NCBI RefSeq assembly: GCF_000026945.1
Contig: NC_012867.1
Location: forward strand, 62,001-126,000
Length of the DNA: 64,000 bases
Direction: 5' to 3'
From: Candida dubliniensis CD36
Taxonomy: Eukaryota; Ascomycota; Pichiomycetes; Serinales; Debaryomycetaceae
Below, piece after piece: positions 23,486 to 32,584 of this stretch. The notes beneath the pieces are model-generated. The model was not told the origin of the DNA. It was given only the letters and a program-made list of their open reading frames with translations, and made no database searches. The translations under genes and the position numbers were made by a program. How positions within the stretch are numbered: the first letter of the stretch is position 1; every line of letters starts with the position of its first letter.

Positions 23486-24512
23486 GAAAAAAAAGATACT
23501 TAAATTTAGATTTAGACCCTCGTTCAACTTTTCCATTATTACAGAAATGCAGACTGAATCTGGTAATACATTGCAAGACCCAGAAATAATGATAAATTTA
23601 GCGACAAAATTCTATCAAGATTTGTTCCTGGTAGAAGATAGGCATTTGGAATCATTTACCTTTGTGGACCAGTTTGACAAAAAGATAGATGAAACTGATA
23701 AAGTTTTGTTGGAAAAAGCTTTCATTGAAGAAAATGTATATGAACATTTACTAATGATCAATAAAAAAACTTCTGGTGGGAACTGATGGAATTTCCTACC
23801 AAAATCTCATTGAATTATGGCCCAGTTTAGGTGAAAGCCTCATAAGAGTAGGAAATAATATTTTGAAATATGGAACATTACCACAACAAATGAGTGAAGT
23901 GATTATTACATTAATACCAAAAGAAACTGAAGACACCTATAATTGAAAAACTTTTCGACCTATCAGTGTATATCAGCTGTGCCGTACGATTGTTATCATC
24001 AGTAATAGAAAAACAACTAAATCCAGTCTTGGCAAAAGGTTATTGAGAAAAAACTCAAACAGGTTTCCTTAAAGAAAGATCCATTAGTAATAGCATATAC
24101 CTCCTCGATATGGTTCTTACAAGATATCAATCTTCTAAAACTGCAGATGCAGAGACAGCAGGGTTTATTAATCTTGATTTTCGGAAAGCTTTTTTTGATT
24201 CAGTACATCATGATTTTATATTGCCAGTTTTACGCCAAGTAGAGGTTTAGGGACCTAAGGCGACGAATTTCTTGATGGCAATAACTGCAAAAACAAAAAA
24301 GCAAAAGTCAGTATTAATAACATTGAAGGGTCATGCTTCCCACTTAACCGTGGGGAGGGGTCAGACAAGGAAATCCTATTTCCCCTTTAATCTTTATTTT
24401 AATCTTAGAGACATTTCTCATTAGATTGAGTAAGGAAATTGAGGGAATAGGAGTGGTGAATGAAGTATCGCTGGTTGCATACACTGCAGTATATGCAGAT
24501 GATGTGATCATC
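23486..24512 (+). pseudogene. Non-LTR ORF2 remnant: reverse-transcriptase core, inverted
   Basis: On the + strand this segment reads, in order, the region before the polymerase (ESGNTLQDPEIM), ITLIPKE, FRPISV, GFLKERSISNSI, LDFRKAFFDSVHH (first catalytic Asp region), RQGNPISPLIF, and YADDVIIF (catalytic Asp pair). This is the standard motif order of L1-type reverse transcriptase, but on the strand opposite to the rest of the element. Stops interrupt it, for example near 23945, and at least two frame changes are needed. Confidence 0.82.
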
Positions 24513-24525
24513 TTTTTTTTTTTTC

Positions 24526-25592
24526 ATCTGGAACCTTTTACTGTATTTGAAGTGTATGCTCTAATATATTTCTCAGGTATTTTTCATAGAATATCACTTT
24601 GTCTTGTATTTGGTTAATAATCCCATTCCAATTGGGGAAAAAAAAAACGGTGAGACTGCCTTTATCGTTATTATTTAAGTCTTTAATTATATTTTCATCT
24701 TGGTTCATCCATTGAGGTATCCAGTACCGTGGGTTACCAACTTTTAATATAGGTTTCTTTTTTTTGAATTTGGAACGAAATTGCCATAATTTTATACGTC
24801 CAAATTTGTTTAAACTCTTGTAGGAGTCTGCACTTTTTAAGTTTTCTTCTAATCCTGGAGTCAATATATATTCTATCTAACCGTTTCTTTATTTATACTT
24901 GTTAGAATGAAAATTTATGGGTTGGAGGTTGTTGCGTATTTGGAAAGCATCTTGAAGTTTCCATTTTTTATAAACATTTTACATTAGCTGAATGATTTCT
25001 GGCTCTTTTTTGGAGATAATATAACGAGTTTGGTCCAGTGGTAGTTGTACATCATCTAGCAGCATAATGTGATTATAATCACCACCATAAATTATATTAT
25101 GATTGGTTGTGCTTTTTTTGAGTTTGCAATATATTTAGTAAATGTTTTGAAAAGAGTCATCTGTGCATCCATATTTCCACTATGTAAATAGTTATTAATC
25201 AAAAGTATGTTTTTCATTTGTAATCATCAAAGTGATATCCAAGATGCTAATACGACCTTCAAAATGTGGTGTTTGGTAATTTTTATTTTTATTGATTGTA
25301 AATTTAAGTTTAGAATGAGGTGAATGAATAAGAAAACCCATTAAGTCTTCAAAGTTATTTATGCTAAGATGGGCATTGTGGTTTTTAAAAAAATGTTATT
25401 GATATAAGCAAATTGTTCCTGGGATACGAATCTGATTTCTTGAATAAACCAGATATCAATAGCCGGGTGTTCACCTATTAATTTAAGGAATATATCAAGT
25501 AGTTTCTTGAAATCGGTAGATTGGTGGCTGCCAATATTTTTGGAACCTATTGTGAGACTGTTAATATATGGTTCATTTCTCTTCATTCTCAA
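24526..25592 (-). pseudogene. Non-LTR ORF2 remnant: AP-like endonuclease domain
   Basis: The N-terminus reads SLTIGSKNIGSH and then IDIWFIQEIRF, matching the first conserved motifs of the exonuclease-endonuclease-phosphatase fold (Asn, then Glu in QE). Farther on, near 25063-25096, it reads IIYGGDYNHIM, equivalent to the GGDxN motif. The final part (NPRYWIPQWMNQDENI) resembles the linker before the polymerase. Frameshifts between these parts make it a pseudogene. Confidence 0.75.
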
Positions 25593-25881
25593 TAATTATT
25601 CGATGATTGTAAGTATGGGTGTATATGTATACATTTGTTGTCATTTTTGTTATTTTTTTTATTATTATAAATAACGGGAAAATCAATCTTTAACAAGGAA
25701 AAGACAAACATGTAGGAGTTATCCTCCTACTGAAGGTTCGGTGACAGGTTTAGCCCTGGGTCCTTCGTAGGATTGCGTGACTGACCTGGTGAATTTGTTT
25801 TCTTCCTCGGAGACGCTTCATCATTCGAGGAAATGGTGTGTTTATTGGTCTCCATTTCTTTGATACCAGTCGTCGGTGTTT

Positions 25882-26850
25882 TTAATGTTTCTGTATTGGA
25901 AATAGCTTGTACTGAGTCCTCCTTGGGGTCAGTACCCTGGTCTGGTATTGAAACCGCATCAGCAATTTTGTGAGGTCTTTCCGATGCATTAACTTCATCT
26001 TCTGGATGAGTAGTACTTTTTTTAGGAGAAAAAAAAAAACCTTCTCTTTGTTTGGTTTCGGACTACCTCTTCTTTGAAGTAGTTCATTTGTATTTCCTTT
26101 AGCCACCTTAGGTGGTAAAACTGGGAAATACTGTTGGCTTCCTGGTCTTTGTAAAATTGTCTTTGGCACCGACGTAGCTTTTTTTTACAGCTGGTCGTTT
26201 TATGACCCTTGACACCACAATTGGCACAAGGTTTGATTAATTGGCAATTGTACTTAGTGTGATTCATCGATCTGCAGTATTCACAATATCTGCAGTTTGA
26301 TAACACCCTTGTGGTACATTTTTCAAATATTAATCTGTTATTACTATCCGTTTGTTTTTGGAATGATTCTTCTTTTCGGAACTTGTCCTGAGAAGAGATC
26401 AACAATGAAGTAACAAACATATTCCATTGGAGTTGGCATAACTCCTTTCTCCATTTATTATGGTGTTCCCAATGTGTGTTTCCTCCACAACAGGAGCATA
26501 TTGTTGTACTATTATGTCTTCTTTATGCAAGAAAGATTTTTGGAACAAGCTTCTAGCTGAAGTACGGCAAGTTAGTTTTGTAGGAAGCTGCCACGGAGGC
26601 ATAAGTTTTGGAAGTATTGTCTTCTGGTAAGGATTCTTGTATATAGTTGTTCTCAGCAACCTTTGTTGTTGAGGTTTCTGGTGTAAAGTATGTAAATTTA
26701 TTACATTTCAGGAATTCCAGGTAGGGACCCTTTGGGGTCTTTCCTTCTTCTTGTTCTTCTTCTGTGTAGTAGTCAGATGCATCGGTATCCATCTGATCCG
26801 ATTCTGGATAGTCAGTCCACAACTCGTGCGCATTTTTGTTTGTATTGAAT
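25882..26850 (-). pseudogene. Non-LTR ORF1 remnant with CCHC-type zinc knuckles
   Basis: The - strand encodes an acidic N-terminal part (about 26822 downward, DTDASDYYTEEEQEEGK), then a region with two Cys/His clusters (CEYCRSMNHTKYNC and CANCGVKGHKTTSC) near 26190-26300. These match retroelement zinc knuckles that bind element RNA. At least three frame changes occur across the segment, and no ATG opens the first frame. Confidence 0.7.
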
Positions 26851-26985
26851 TCGACGTTTTTTTCGCCTCTTTTTCAATTCAGGCAATAATTAACGTTTCT
26901 TTTTTCATTTTTTTTTTTTTTGGCTTTGATTTAGTCGTGCAGATTGGTTGTAATCATTTAATTTTAACATACTGACAGATACAAC

Positions 26986-27308
26986 TGTTAGGATTGTAGT
27001 GCTGAAGACTGCATAGAAGGTGATTCTTCATGTATTGTCATTGGCAGGGAAATCGGATAAGCTAGTGAACCTCCGACTTATGGTCATTGACGTTCTTGAG
27101 CCAATCAGAACCATCTTTTTCTTACCCCCCATAAGTTAGAAGCGGAGAAGACCGAATGTGGGTTCGGTGTTATCGGATTAACGTAATATAAATATGAGTT
27201 GGAATCCCCCCTGGGATTGATCTTGGAAAAAGGAACTAACGATTCTAGATTAGATAATCTCACATAAATAGTTAATATACACACTACCCCTATACAGTGT
27301 ACTTAACA
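26986..27308 (+). repeat. 5' LTR of the Ty3/gypsy element
   Basis: The 323-bp LTR carries TGTTA/TAACA terminal inverted ends. It contains an AATATAAATA box (about 27186-27195) that could serve as the TATA element. By eye it differs from the 3' LTR at nine substitutions and one single-base indel. Confidence 0.93.
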
Positions 27309-27310
27309 AT

Positions 27311-27317
27311 TGGTAGC
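27311..27317 (+). promoter_or_regulatory. Primer-binding site (initiator tRNA-Met)
   Basis: The sequence TGGTAGC is complementary to the 3' end of yeast initiator tRNA-Met (…GCUACCA). It lies two bases after the 5' LTR, as in Ty elements. The match stops after seven bases. Confidence 0.75.
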
Positions 27318-27575
27318 ATTTTTAACAAAAGATCTAGAGTACTTCGAACTACAATCAATCAATCTTATCATTATAGCTTACAACAACAACAACAAAAATC
27401 GTAACAACAACCACAAAGCGGGAAAAACCCAAACTTTAGAAACAAATCCCATTCCAAAAATTTTAAACCAAAATTTAACCCAAGATTCAAACAATTTAAA
27501 AAAGAAACTGCAGTTGAGATCCAAGTAAAGTTGAATCGTCAAAATCCTGACACTGCGATCCAACGCGCAAAGGTT

Positions 27576-28394
27576 ATGGATGGTTCCGACAAATCCATTA
27601 TTGTTGCTGTCAAACGTCAAATGATGAATCGTTTAATCCAAACCAAGAATGACATGGCGGCTTCAAAGTTCAAAACCCTGACGATTTTTGCTATTGCAAG
27701 ACCACACCTTGCTGGTATGGCAGCTGAATGGCTTCAAGAATTTGAAAACGACCAAATTGAAAAGGAAAACACTATTAACGGAGAACGCCGTTCAAATAGT
27801 ACTACTTTAACAATTCAGGAATTTATCCATCAATTTGATACTCGTTTCTTGCAAAAGAACAACAACATGGAAATTCAGGAATTTATCCATCAATTTGATA
27901 CTCGTTTCTTGCAAAAGAAAAACGACATGGACATTCAAGTCAACTTAAACAAATTAACTCATACTGGTACTTACGACCAGTTTAGAAATGCCTTCTTTAA
28001 ATTGTACGATCGTATGATTGAAAAGAATGATGCAGCAGTTAATAGTTACACCTTAGACTTGTTTAAATCCAAGGTTAGACCAATGTTCTATCCAGAACTC
28101 TCAGCCATCCACTCCATTTCGGAATTACGGTATTTCCGTCCATCAGAAGGTCTGTTAGCTGCTGACGAGGCGTTACAAAAAGTAATCAACTCTACCAACT
28201 CATCAGGTCATCAATCCCAACCTAAGAAATTCAACAACTCAAACAATCAACAATGGGATGATAAGAAAGTGTGCCTCCGTCATGGTCCCTGTAACCACAC
28301 CACCAATGAGTGTTCTACAATTGCTAACTTAATTGACGCGGATAAAAACAAATCCAATAAGCAGTTCACTAAGTCGGAGTCAAAAAAAAACTAG
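27576..28394 (+). CDS. Gag of the Ty3/gypsy element
   Basis: The frame is open from 27405, but the first ATG is at 27576, giving 272 residues. The central part resembles a Ty3/gypsy capsid (WLQEFENDQI and the helix-rich part after it). The C-terminal cluster CLRHGPCNHTTNEC is Cys/His-rich like the gag tails of some gypsy elements, but it is not a standard CCHC knuckle. A 20-residue segment is exactly duplicated in tandem at the DNA level apart from a few bases. Gag ends with KKN and TAG directly at a slippery A tract, so pol is presumably made by frameshifting. An upstream open frame without ATG (27405-27575) raises the chance that the true start is lost or differs. Confidence 0.78.
   Translation: MDGSDKSIIVAVKRQMMNRLIQTKNDMAASKFKTLTIFAIARPHLAGMAAEWLQEFENDQIEKENTINGERRSNSTTLTIQEFIHQFDTRFLQKNNNMEIQEFIHQFDTRFLQKKNDMDIQVNLNKLTHTGTYDQFRNAFFKLYDRMIEKNDAAVNSYTLDLFKSKVRPMFYPELSAIHSISELRYFRPSEGLLAADEALQKVINSTNSSGHQSQPKKFNNSNNQQWDDKKVCLRHGPCNHTTNECSTIANLIDADKNKSNKQFTKSESKKN
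27812..27931 (+). repeat. 60-bp tandem duplication inside gag
   Basis: Two adjacent copies with a period of exactly 60 bp encode the same 20-residue segment twice (beginning IQEFIHQFDTRFLQK). The copies differ only at a few bases near their ends, so the duplication keeps the frame and is recent relative to the element. Confidence 0.95.
28385..28391 (+). promoter_or_regulatory. -1 ribosomal frameshift slippery heptamer A AAA AAC
   Basis: In the gag frame the codons are AAA AAA AAC TAG. The heptamer A AAA AAC fits the X XXY YYZ rule for -1 slippage. Slipping back one base leads directly into the pol frame, which is open through the gag stop. No downstream pseudoknot was modelled. Confidence 0.7.
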
Positions 28395-31126
28395 TTGTGT
28401 CCCGGGAAGACATTAAACGCGACCTTTCTCAAACCAATTCTCATGCCCAACTGCAAATTATTCAAATAAATCTCAATGCTAGTGAATCTAAGGTGCTCTT
28501 CATTTACGTCCAACTTGAAAACATAAATTTCCATAAAGCTTTATTGGACACCGGTAGTGATTCGAATTTGATACACAGCAACTTGGTGTCTAACTTGCAA
28601 ACTCAGCAAATAGCACCAATGAAATTATCTTCTCCAGATGGTACGTTCCTAGCCACGGTTACTGAAAAAATTTCAATATTTTGGCCAGCCATAAATGAAA
28701 ATGTCACATTTATTGTGGCAGATTTTGACAATTTCCCTATCATCTTAGGAGCAGAAGTTGCTAAGAAATTCCTTAAATTCCCTGATACTATCCAAGAGTG
28801 GAATGATGAAACAATGAAACTGCAGGATCCAATACCCACACAAGCTGATACTGATACTAGTCCAATGGATATTGATTTGGTCGTTGATACTTATTTAGAT
28901 GAGGTTGACAGTTTGGAAGAGAACTTGGAAGAAAGATTTGTCCTGTCTTTGATGTTATCCCATAGTTCCTTGTTCCCGACCAAATCCACAAAATCTTTTA
29001 GTATAGATCTTAATAAACAATTACTGAATGAAAATCTTGTAGTTTCCAATATAACAACAGAGCCAGATACTCAATTTCATCATAATGAGAAAGCACAAAC
29101 ACTATTGCAACAACTTCTTATCGAATATAGTGATACAGTGAACAATGAACCATTAATGCTTCAAAAACCAACACACGCTTATTACCATGACATCAAACTT
29201 AAAGATGAGAATGCTATGGCCTACCGGAAGGCATACAAGATACCACTTCGTTATTCGGATGAATTGCAACGACAACTTAAACAATATCTTGATGCTGGTT
29301 TTATTGAGCCAACAGTAAGTCCGTTTGGTGCTCCAATTGTCATGGTACCCAAAGCAAATGGGGAGGTACGGTTATGTAATGACTTTCGTGGTTTAAACAA
29401 GCTTACTATTGCTGATCATTTCCACCTCCCCAATATGGAAGAGTTGCTAATGGAGGTGAAGAACTCCACGTACTACTCCAGCATAGACCTTTGTCAAGGC
29501 TATCATCAAGTTCTCATTAATGAAGCAGATAAGGAAAAAACTGCGTTCCATACCCCCTTTGGTAGTTTCCATTGGGTGGTTATGCCGTTTGGGCTCATCA
29601 ATGCCCCGGCATCATTCCAAAGAATGATGGAACAGGTTTTTAGGGAATACAATCATGACTTTATGTTAATCTATTTGGATGATTTAATCATTTATTCAAA
29701 AAATCTTAAGGAACACTTGGAACATTTGAAGTTGGTATTTGATACACTTAGAAAAGCTAACCTTCGGGCCAAATTGAAAAAATGTAAATTTATGTGCAAA
29801 ACTATCACATTTTTGGGTCATCACAAATAAGCAAGGAAGGCATCAAACCGACAGCTGATAAGTTAGACATTATCAAAAATTATCCATTCCCAAGTTCTCC
29901 AAAGGAAGCCCAATCCTTCTTAGGTTTCTGTGGGTTTTATCGAAAACTTGTCAAAAACTATAGTCGTTTAGCTAGACCACTTAATTTGTTTGCTTTGAAA
30001 AAAATTGAGACGATGTGAAGAAGTTGAAAATGCGTTCCAAGAATTGAAAACTAGGCTAATTAACGCTCCAATTCTTGTCAACCCCGAAAAGGGGGCATCT
30101 TATCTTATTACCTAAGATGCTTCTGACTTTGCTATGGGGGCAGTAATTGACAGAATTTCAGAAGATGGTGTGATGATTGGGACAATCGCATTTTTTTTTT
30201 CAAAACTTCTTTCACCCGCAGAGAGAAATTATGCGATTAGGGAAAAAGAATTATTCGCACTGATTGCGACATTGAAAAGATTTTACTATATTTTAGCTGG
30301 TCATAAAATTACAATTGCTACAGACCATAAAAAGTCTTGAATATCTTTTAAAAATCCAGTTCACCACCACTGCCAAGATTAGCACGATGGCTTGAATTTT
30401 TGTCAGAATTTGATATTACCATCAACTACATCAGTGGTCCAACTAAAAAAGCAGATATGTTATCGCGTGATTTCACGAAATCATTACAATTGTCGTCTAT
30501 TTCAATTCTGTTACACCACAATATTCTTGGAGAAGAATTTTTCGACAGAGTCAAAGCAGCATATACAGATGATAAAAGAATTGCACTACTATATTCAACT
30601 TTAATCAATCTAAATCAATCACCAGCAACCACCAATATTCACAAATCAATCAAGTTTGCCATCAAGCAATATACTGTGAAGGATGGATTGTTATTCTACA
30701 AAGGAATTAATAAGCTAGGAAACTCAATACTTCGTTTGGTAATTCCAACTGCAGAACTTCAGCTAGAAATCGTTCGTTTGCATCATGATTCACCAACAGC
30801 AACTCACTATGGTGCATTGAAAATGTTAGCAGATTTATCGGAATTATATTATTGGCCAAACATGTTCAACCAAATCAAACTTTACACTAAATGGTGCTAT
30901 AAGTGTCAAACAATTAAACCATCAAACACACATGAAAATGGATTACTACAACCTATACTTTGGTCTTTTCAAAGTGATTCAGAAAGTTCCCAATAATGAT
31001 AATGTTTATGAATTAGATCTTGGTAAAGCATTTGGTAAAACTGGTCAAACATCAAGATTAGTAAATGTCAAAAACTTACGACCATTTGCTAGTTCCCCTT
31101 CAGATAATCTAAGGGGTACCACCTAA
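28391..31126 (+). pseudogene. Broken pol: protease, reverse transcriptase, RNase H, partial integrase
   Basis: Protease: ALLDTGSDSNLIHS with the active DTG (about 28546). Reverse transcriptase: PFGAPIVMVPK, then LCNDFRGLN, SSIDLCQGYHQ, and the catalytic YLDDLIIYS (about 29671-29697). The frame breaks at about 29815-29828 after FLGH by one missing base in an A run and continues in another frame (SKEGIKPTADKLDIIKNYPF). It changes again near 30008-30015, has an in-frame TAA just before DASDFAMGAV of RNase H (about 30114), and shifts again near 30330. Integrase keeps its HHCC zinc finger (HHDSPTATHYG to CYKCQ) but then jumps to a C-terminal-like segment (LFKVIQKVPNNDNVYELDL) with no DDE core. It cannot encode working pol. 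Confidence 0.88.
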
Positions 31127-32015
31127 TAACAATCAACAACTAATCCAATTTTCAAGAAATGACTGGATTCAAGCAATTGTCGGTGTGGATCTACTAAATC
31201 AAACAGTAGCACTTACTTTTAAAGAATGTCCGGAATATCATGCATCTATTTTTAAAGCCAATGAAGCAATTAAATGCATCGATCCAACTAAATGGACTCA
31301 GCTCCTTGACAACTTCAGGCGAGACTGCGAAGATCATCCACCACATTTAATCCCAGGTCATACGAATGATGTTCACATCAACACATCAACCGACATCCAA
31401 TCTTAGGCAGCACAAACTTCCGAGTTACTGTCTTCCGCAGACAACGCAATTCACAACAATGTCTACGACGAGGCACCATTGCAACTACCGTCAGACACTA
31501 TTGCCAATGCTCCTGATATTATTACAACTAGTCAATTACAAAAATACTGATTTGATACACATTGCCGAAACAGTTCTACAAAATCAAAGGAATGATTAGA
31601 AACTGGTTAACTAAGACGGATCCACCGTAGTTCAATAATGGCAGATTCAATCAATTTTGATTAGTTAGGCAGGGTTTTGCCCATTACGATAATGGTTTCC
31701 CTACCAAATTTTTTTTTGATTTTTTTTTTGATTTTTTTTTTGATTTTTTTTTTTTTTCATGGTTCGTCTGATAAGAATTTTTTGCCATTAACCCACTGGT
31801 CTTTTTATCGTTCCATGACGGGTCCAACTCCGTTAATGTAGTCATTAGATTCCCCAAGTTCAAGGCATTCCGCTACCTTCCAACATCACAGTGACGCCGT
31901 CCACAACAACTACCAGACCGTACATCTGACGTTGTCGTCTACATCTGATACAGCCACTCGGTCATGGATCTTCACTTAAACGCAAGTGAGGACACTTGGT
32001 CTACCGGTGGGCAAC
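31127..32015 (+). other. 3' internal region of the LTR element
   Basis: An open stretch (about 31185-31406) encodes DLLNQTVALTFKECPEYHAS and following sequence, with no domain I recognise. It may be the tail of pol. Beyond about 31600 the region is non-coding. It includes a (GATTTTTTTTT)n block and a weakly purine-rich GGTGGG just before the 3' LTR that may be the polypurine tract. Confidence 0.5.
31709..31757. repeat. T-tract tandem repeat (GATTTTTTTTT)n
   Basis: Three GA-separated T9-T10 blocks, ending in a T16 run, lie inside the retrotransposon 3' region. Confidence 0.9.
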
Positions 32016-32337
32016 TGTTAGGATTGTAGTTCTGAAGACTGCATAAAAGGTGATTCTTCATGTATTGTCATTGGCAGGGATATCGGATAAGCTAGTGAAC
32101 CTCCGACTTATGGTCATTGACGTTCTTGAGCCAATCAGAACCATCTTTTTCTTACCCCCCATAAGCTAGAAGTGGAGAAGACCGAATGTGGGTTCGGTGT
32201 TATCGGATTAACGTAATATAAATATGAGTTGGAATCCCCCTGGGATTGGGCTTGGAAAAAGGAACTAACGATTCTAGATTAGATAATCACACATAAATAG
32301 TTAATATACACACTACCCCTATACAGTGTACATAACA
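32016..32337 (+). repeat. 3' LTR of the Ty3/gypsy element
   Basis: The 322-bp copy of the 5' LTR has the same TGTTA and TAACA ends. The same four bases, CAAC, precede both LTRs, so the exact 5' boundary has a small ambiguity. Confidence 0.93.
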
Positions 32338-32584
32338 CAACTAAATATAATAGACCTAACATTTCAAGTAGTCTTGATCCAATGAGCTTGATTGGAGCCA
32401 ATACATTGTCGATTCCTTCAGTTGTATAGAAAAGTAAAAGAAATCGTATACCTTTTAACCGACTACATGATTTCACAATAAATAAAAATATGTATAAATA
32501 TATAATTTTGCATAAACCCCATCTCATCCTATATACCCAAAAGCACAAAGCACAAAGCACAAAGCACAAAGCACGAAACAAGTC
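32338..32584. other. Spacer between 3' LTR and PXA1 stop
   Basis: This is the 3' flank of PXA1. It contains five perfect tandem AAAGCAC heptamers at 32540-32574, just beyond the PXA1 stop and therefore probably within its 3' UTR. Confidence 0.6.
32540..32574. repeat. (AAAGCAC)5 tandem heptamer
   Basis: Five perfect, uninterrupted 7-bp copies lie 10 bp beyond the PXA1 stop codon; on the gene strand they read GTGCTTT. Confidence 0.97.

Larger units (their letters stand above)
21878..26985 (-). mobile_element. Degenerate L1-clade (Zorro-like) non-LTR retrotransposon with internal inversion
   Basis: Reading the - strand from right to left gives: an ORF1 remnant with zinc knuckles (25.9-26.85 kb), an AP-type endonuclease remnant (24.53-25.59 kb), the region after the polymerase motif, and a C-terminal zinc-finger region (21.9-23.48 kb). 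The reverse-transcriptase fingers/palm segment lies between them but on the opposite strand (23.49-24.51 kb). All frames have stops or shifts. The 3' edge was placed at an oligo(A) run of the - strand (T8 on + at about 21880) and the 5' edge at the LTR junction; both are approximate and no target-site duplication was identified. The Zorro name is from memory of the C. albicans L1 elements. Confidence 0.78.
26986..32337 (+). mobile_element. Ty3/gypsy-type LTR retrotransposon, defective
   Basis: The element is 5352 bp. It has LTRs of 323 and 322 bp that start TGTTA and end TAACA. It has a primer-binding site for initiator tRNA-Met two bases after the 5' LTR, and gag, then pol in the order protease, reverse transcriptase, RNase H, integrase zinc finger and integrase C-terminal part. 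That order defines Ty3/gypsy. A 4-bp direct repeat CAAC flanks it (26982-26985 and 32338-32341). Pol is broken by frame changes and a stop, and the integrase catalytic core is missing. It resembles the Candida Tca3/Tcd3 group, but the family name is an inference. Confidence 0.9.

Noticed and set aside
24426..24617. 63-codon + frame at the inversion junction as a gene
   Set aside because: It is the reverse-transcriptase YADD segment reading through the T12 tract into the opposite-strand endonuclease-linker sequence, a chimera made by the inversion.
32540..32574. Short-repeat array resembling a CRISPR
   Set aside because: The 7-bp units are directly adjacent with no spacers, and the genome is eukaryotic. 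It is a minisatellite.
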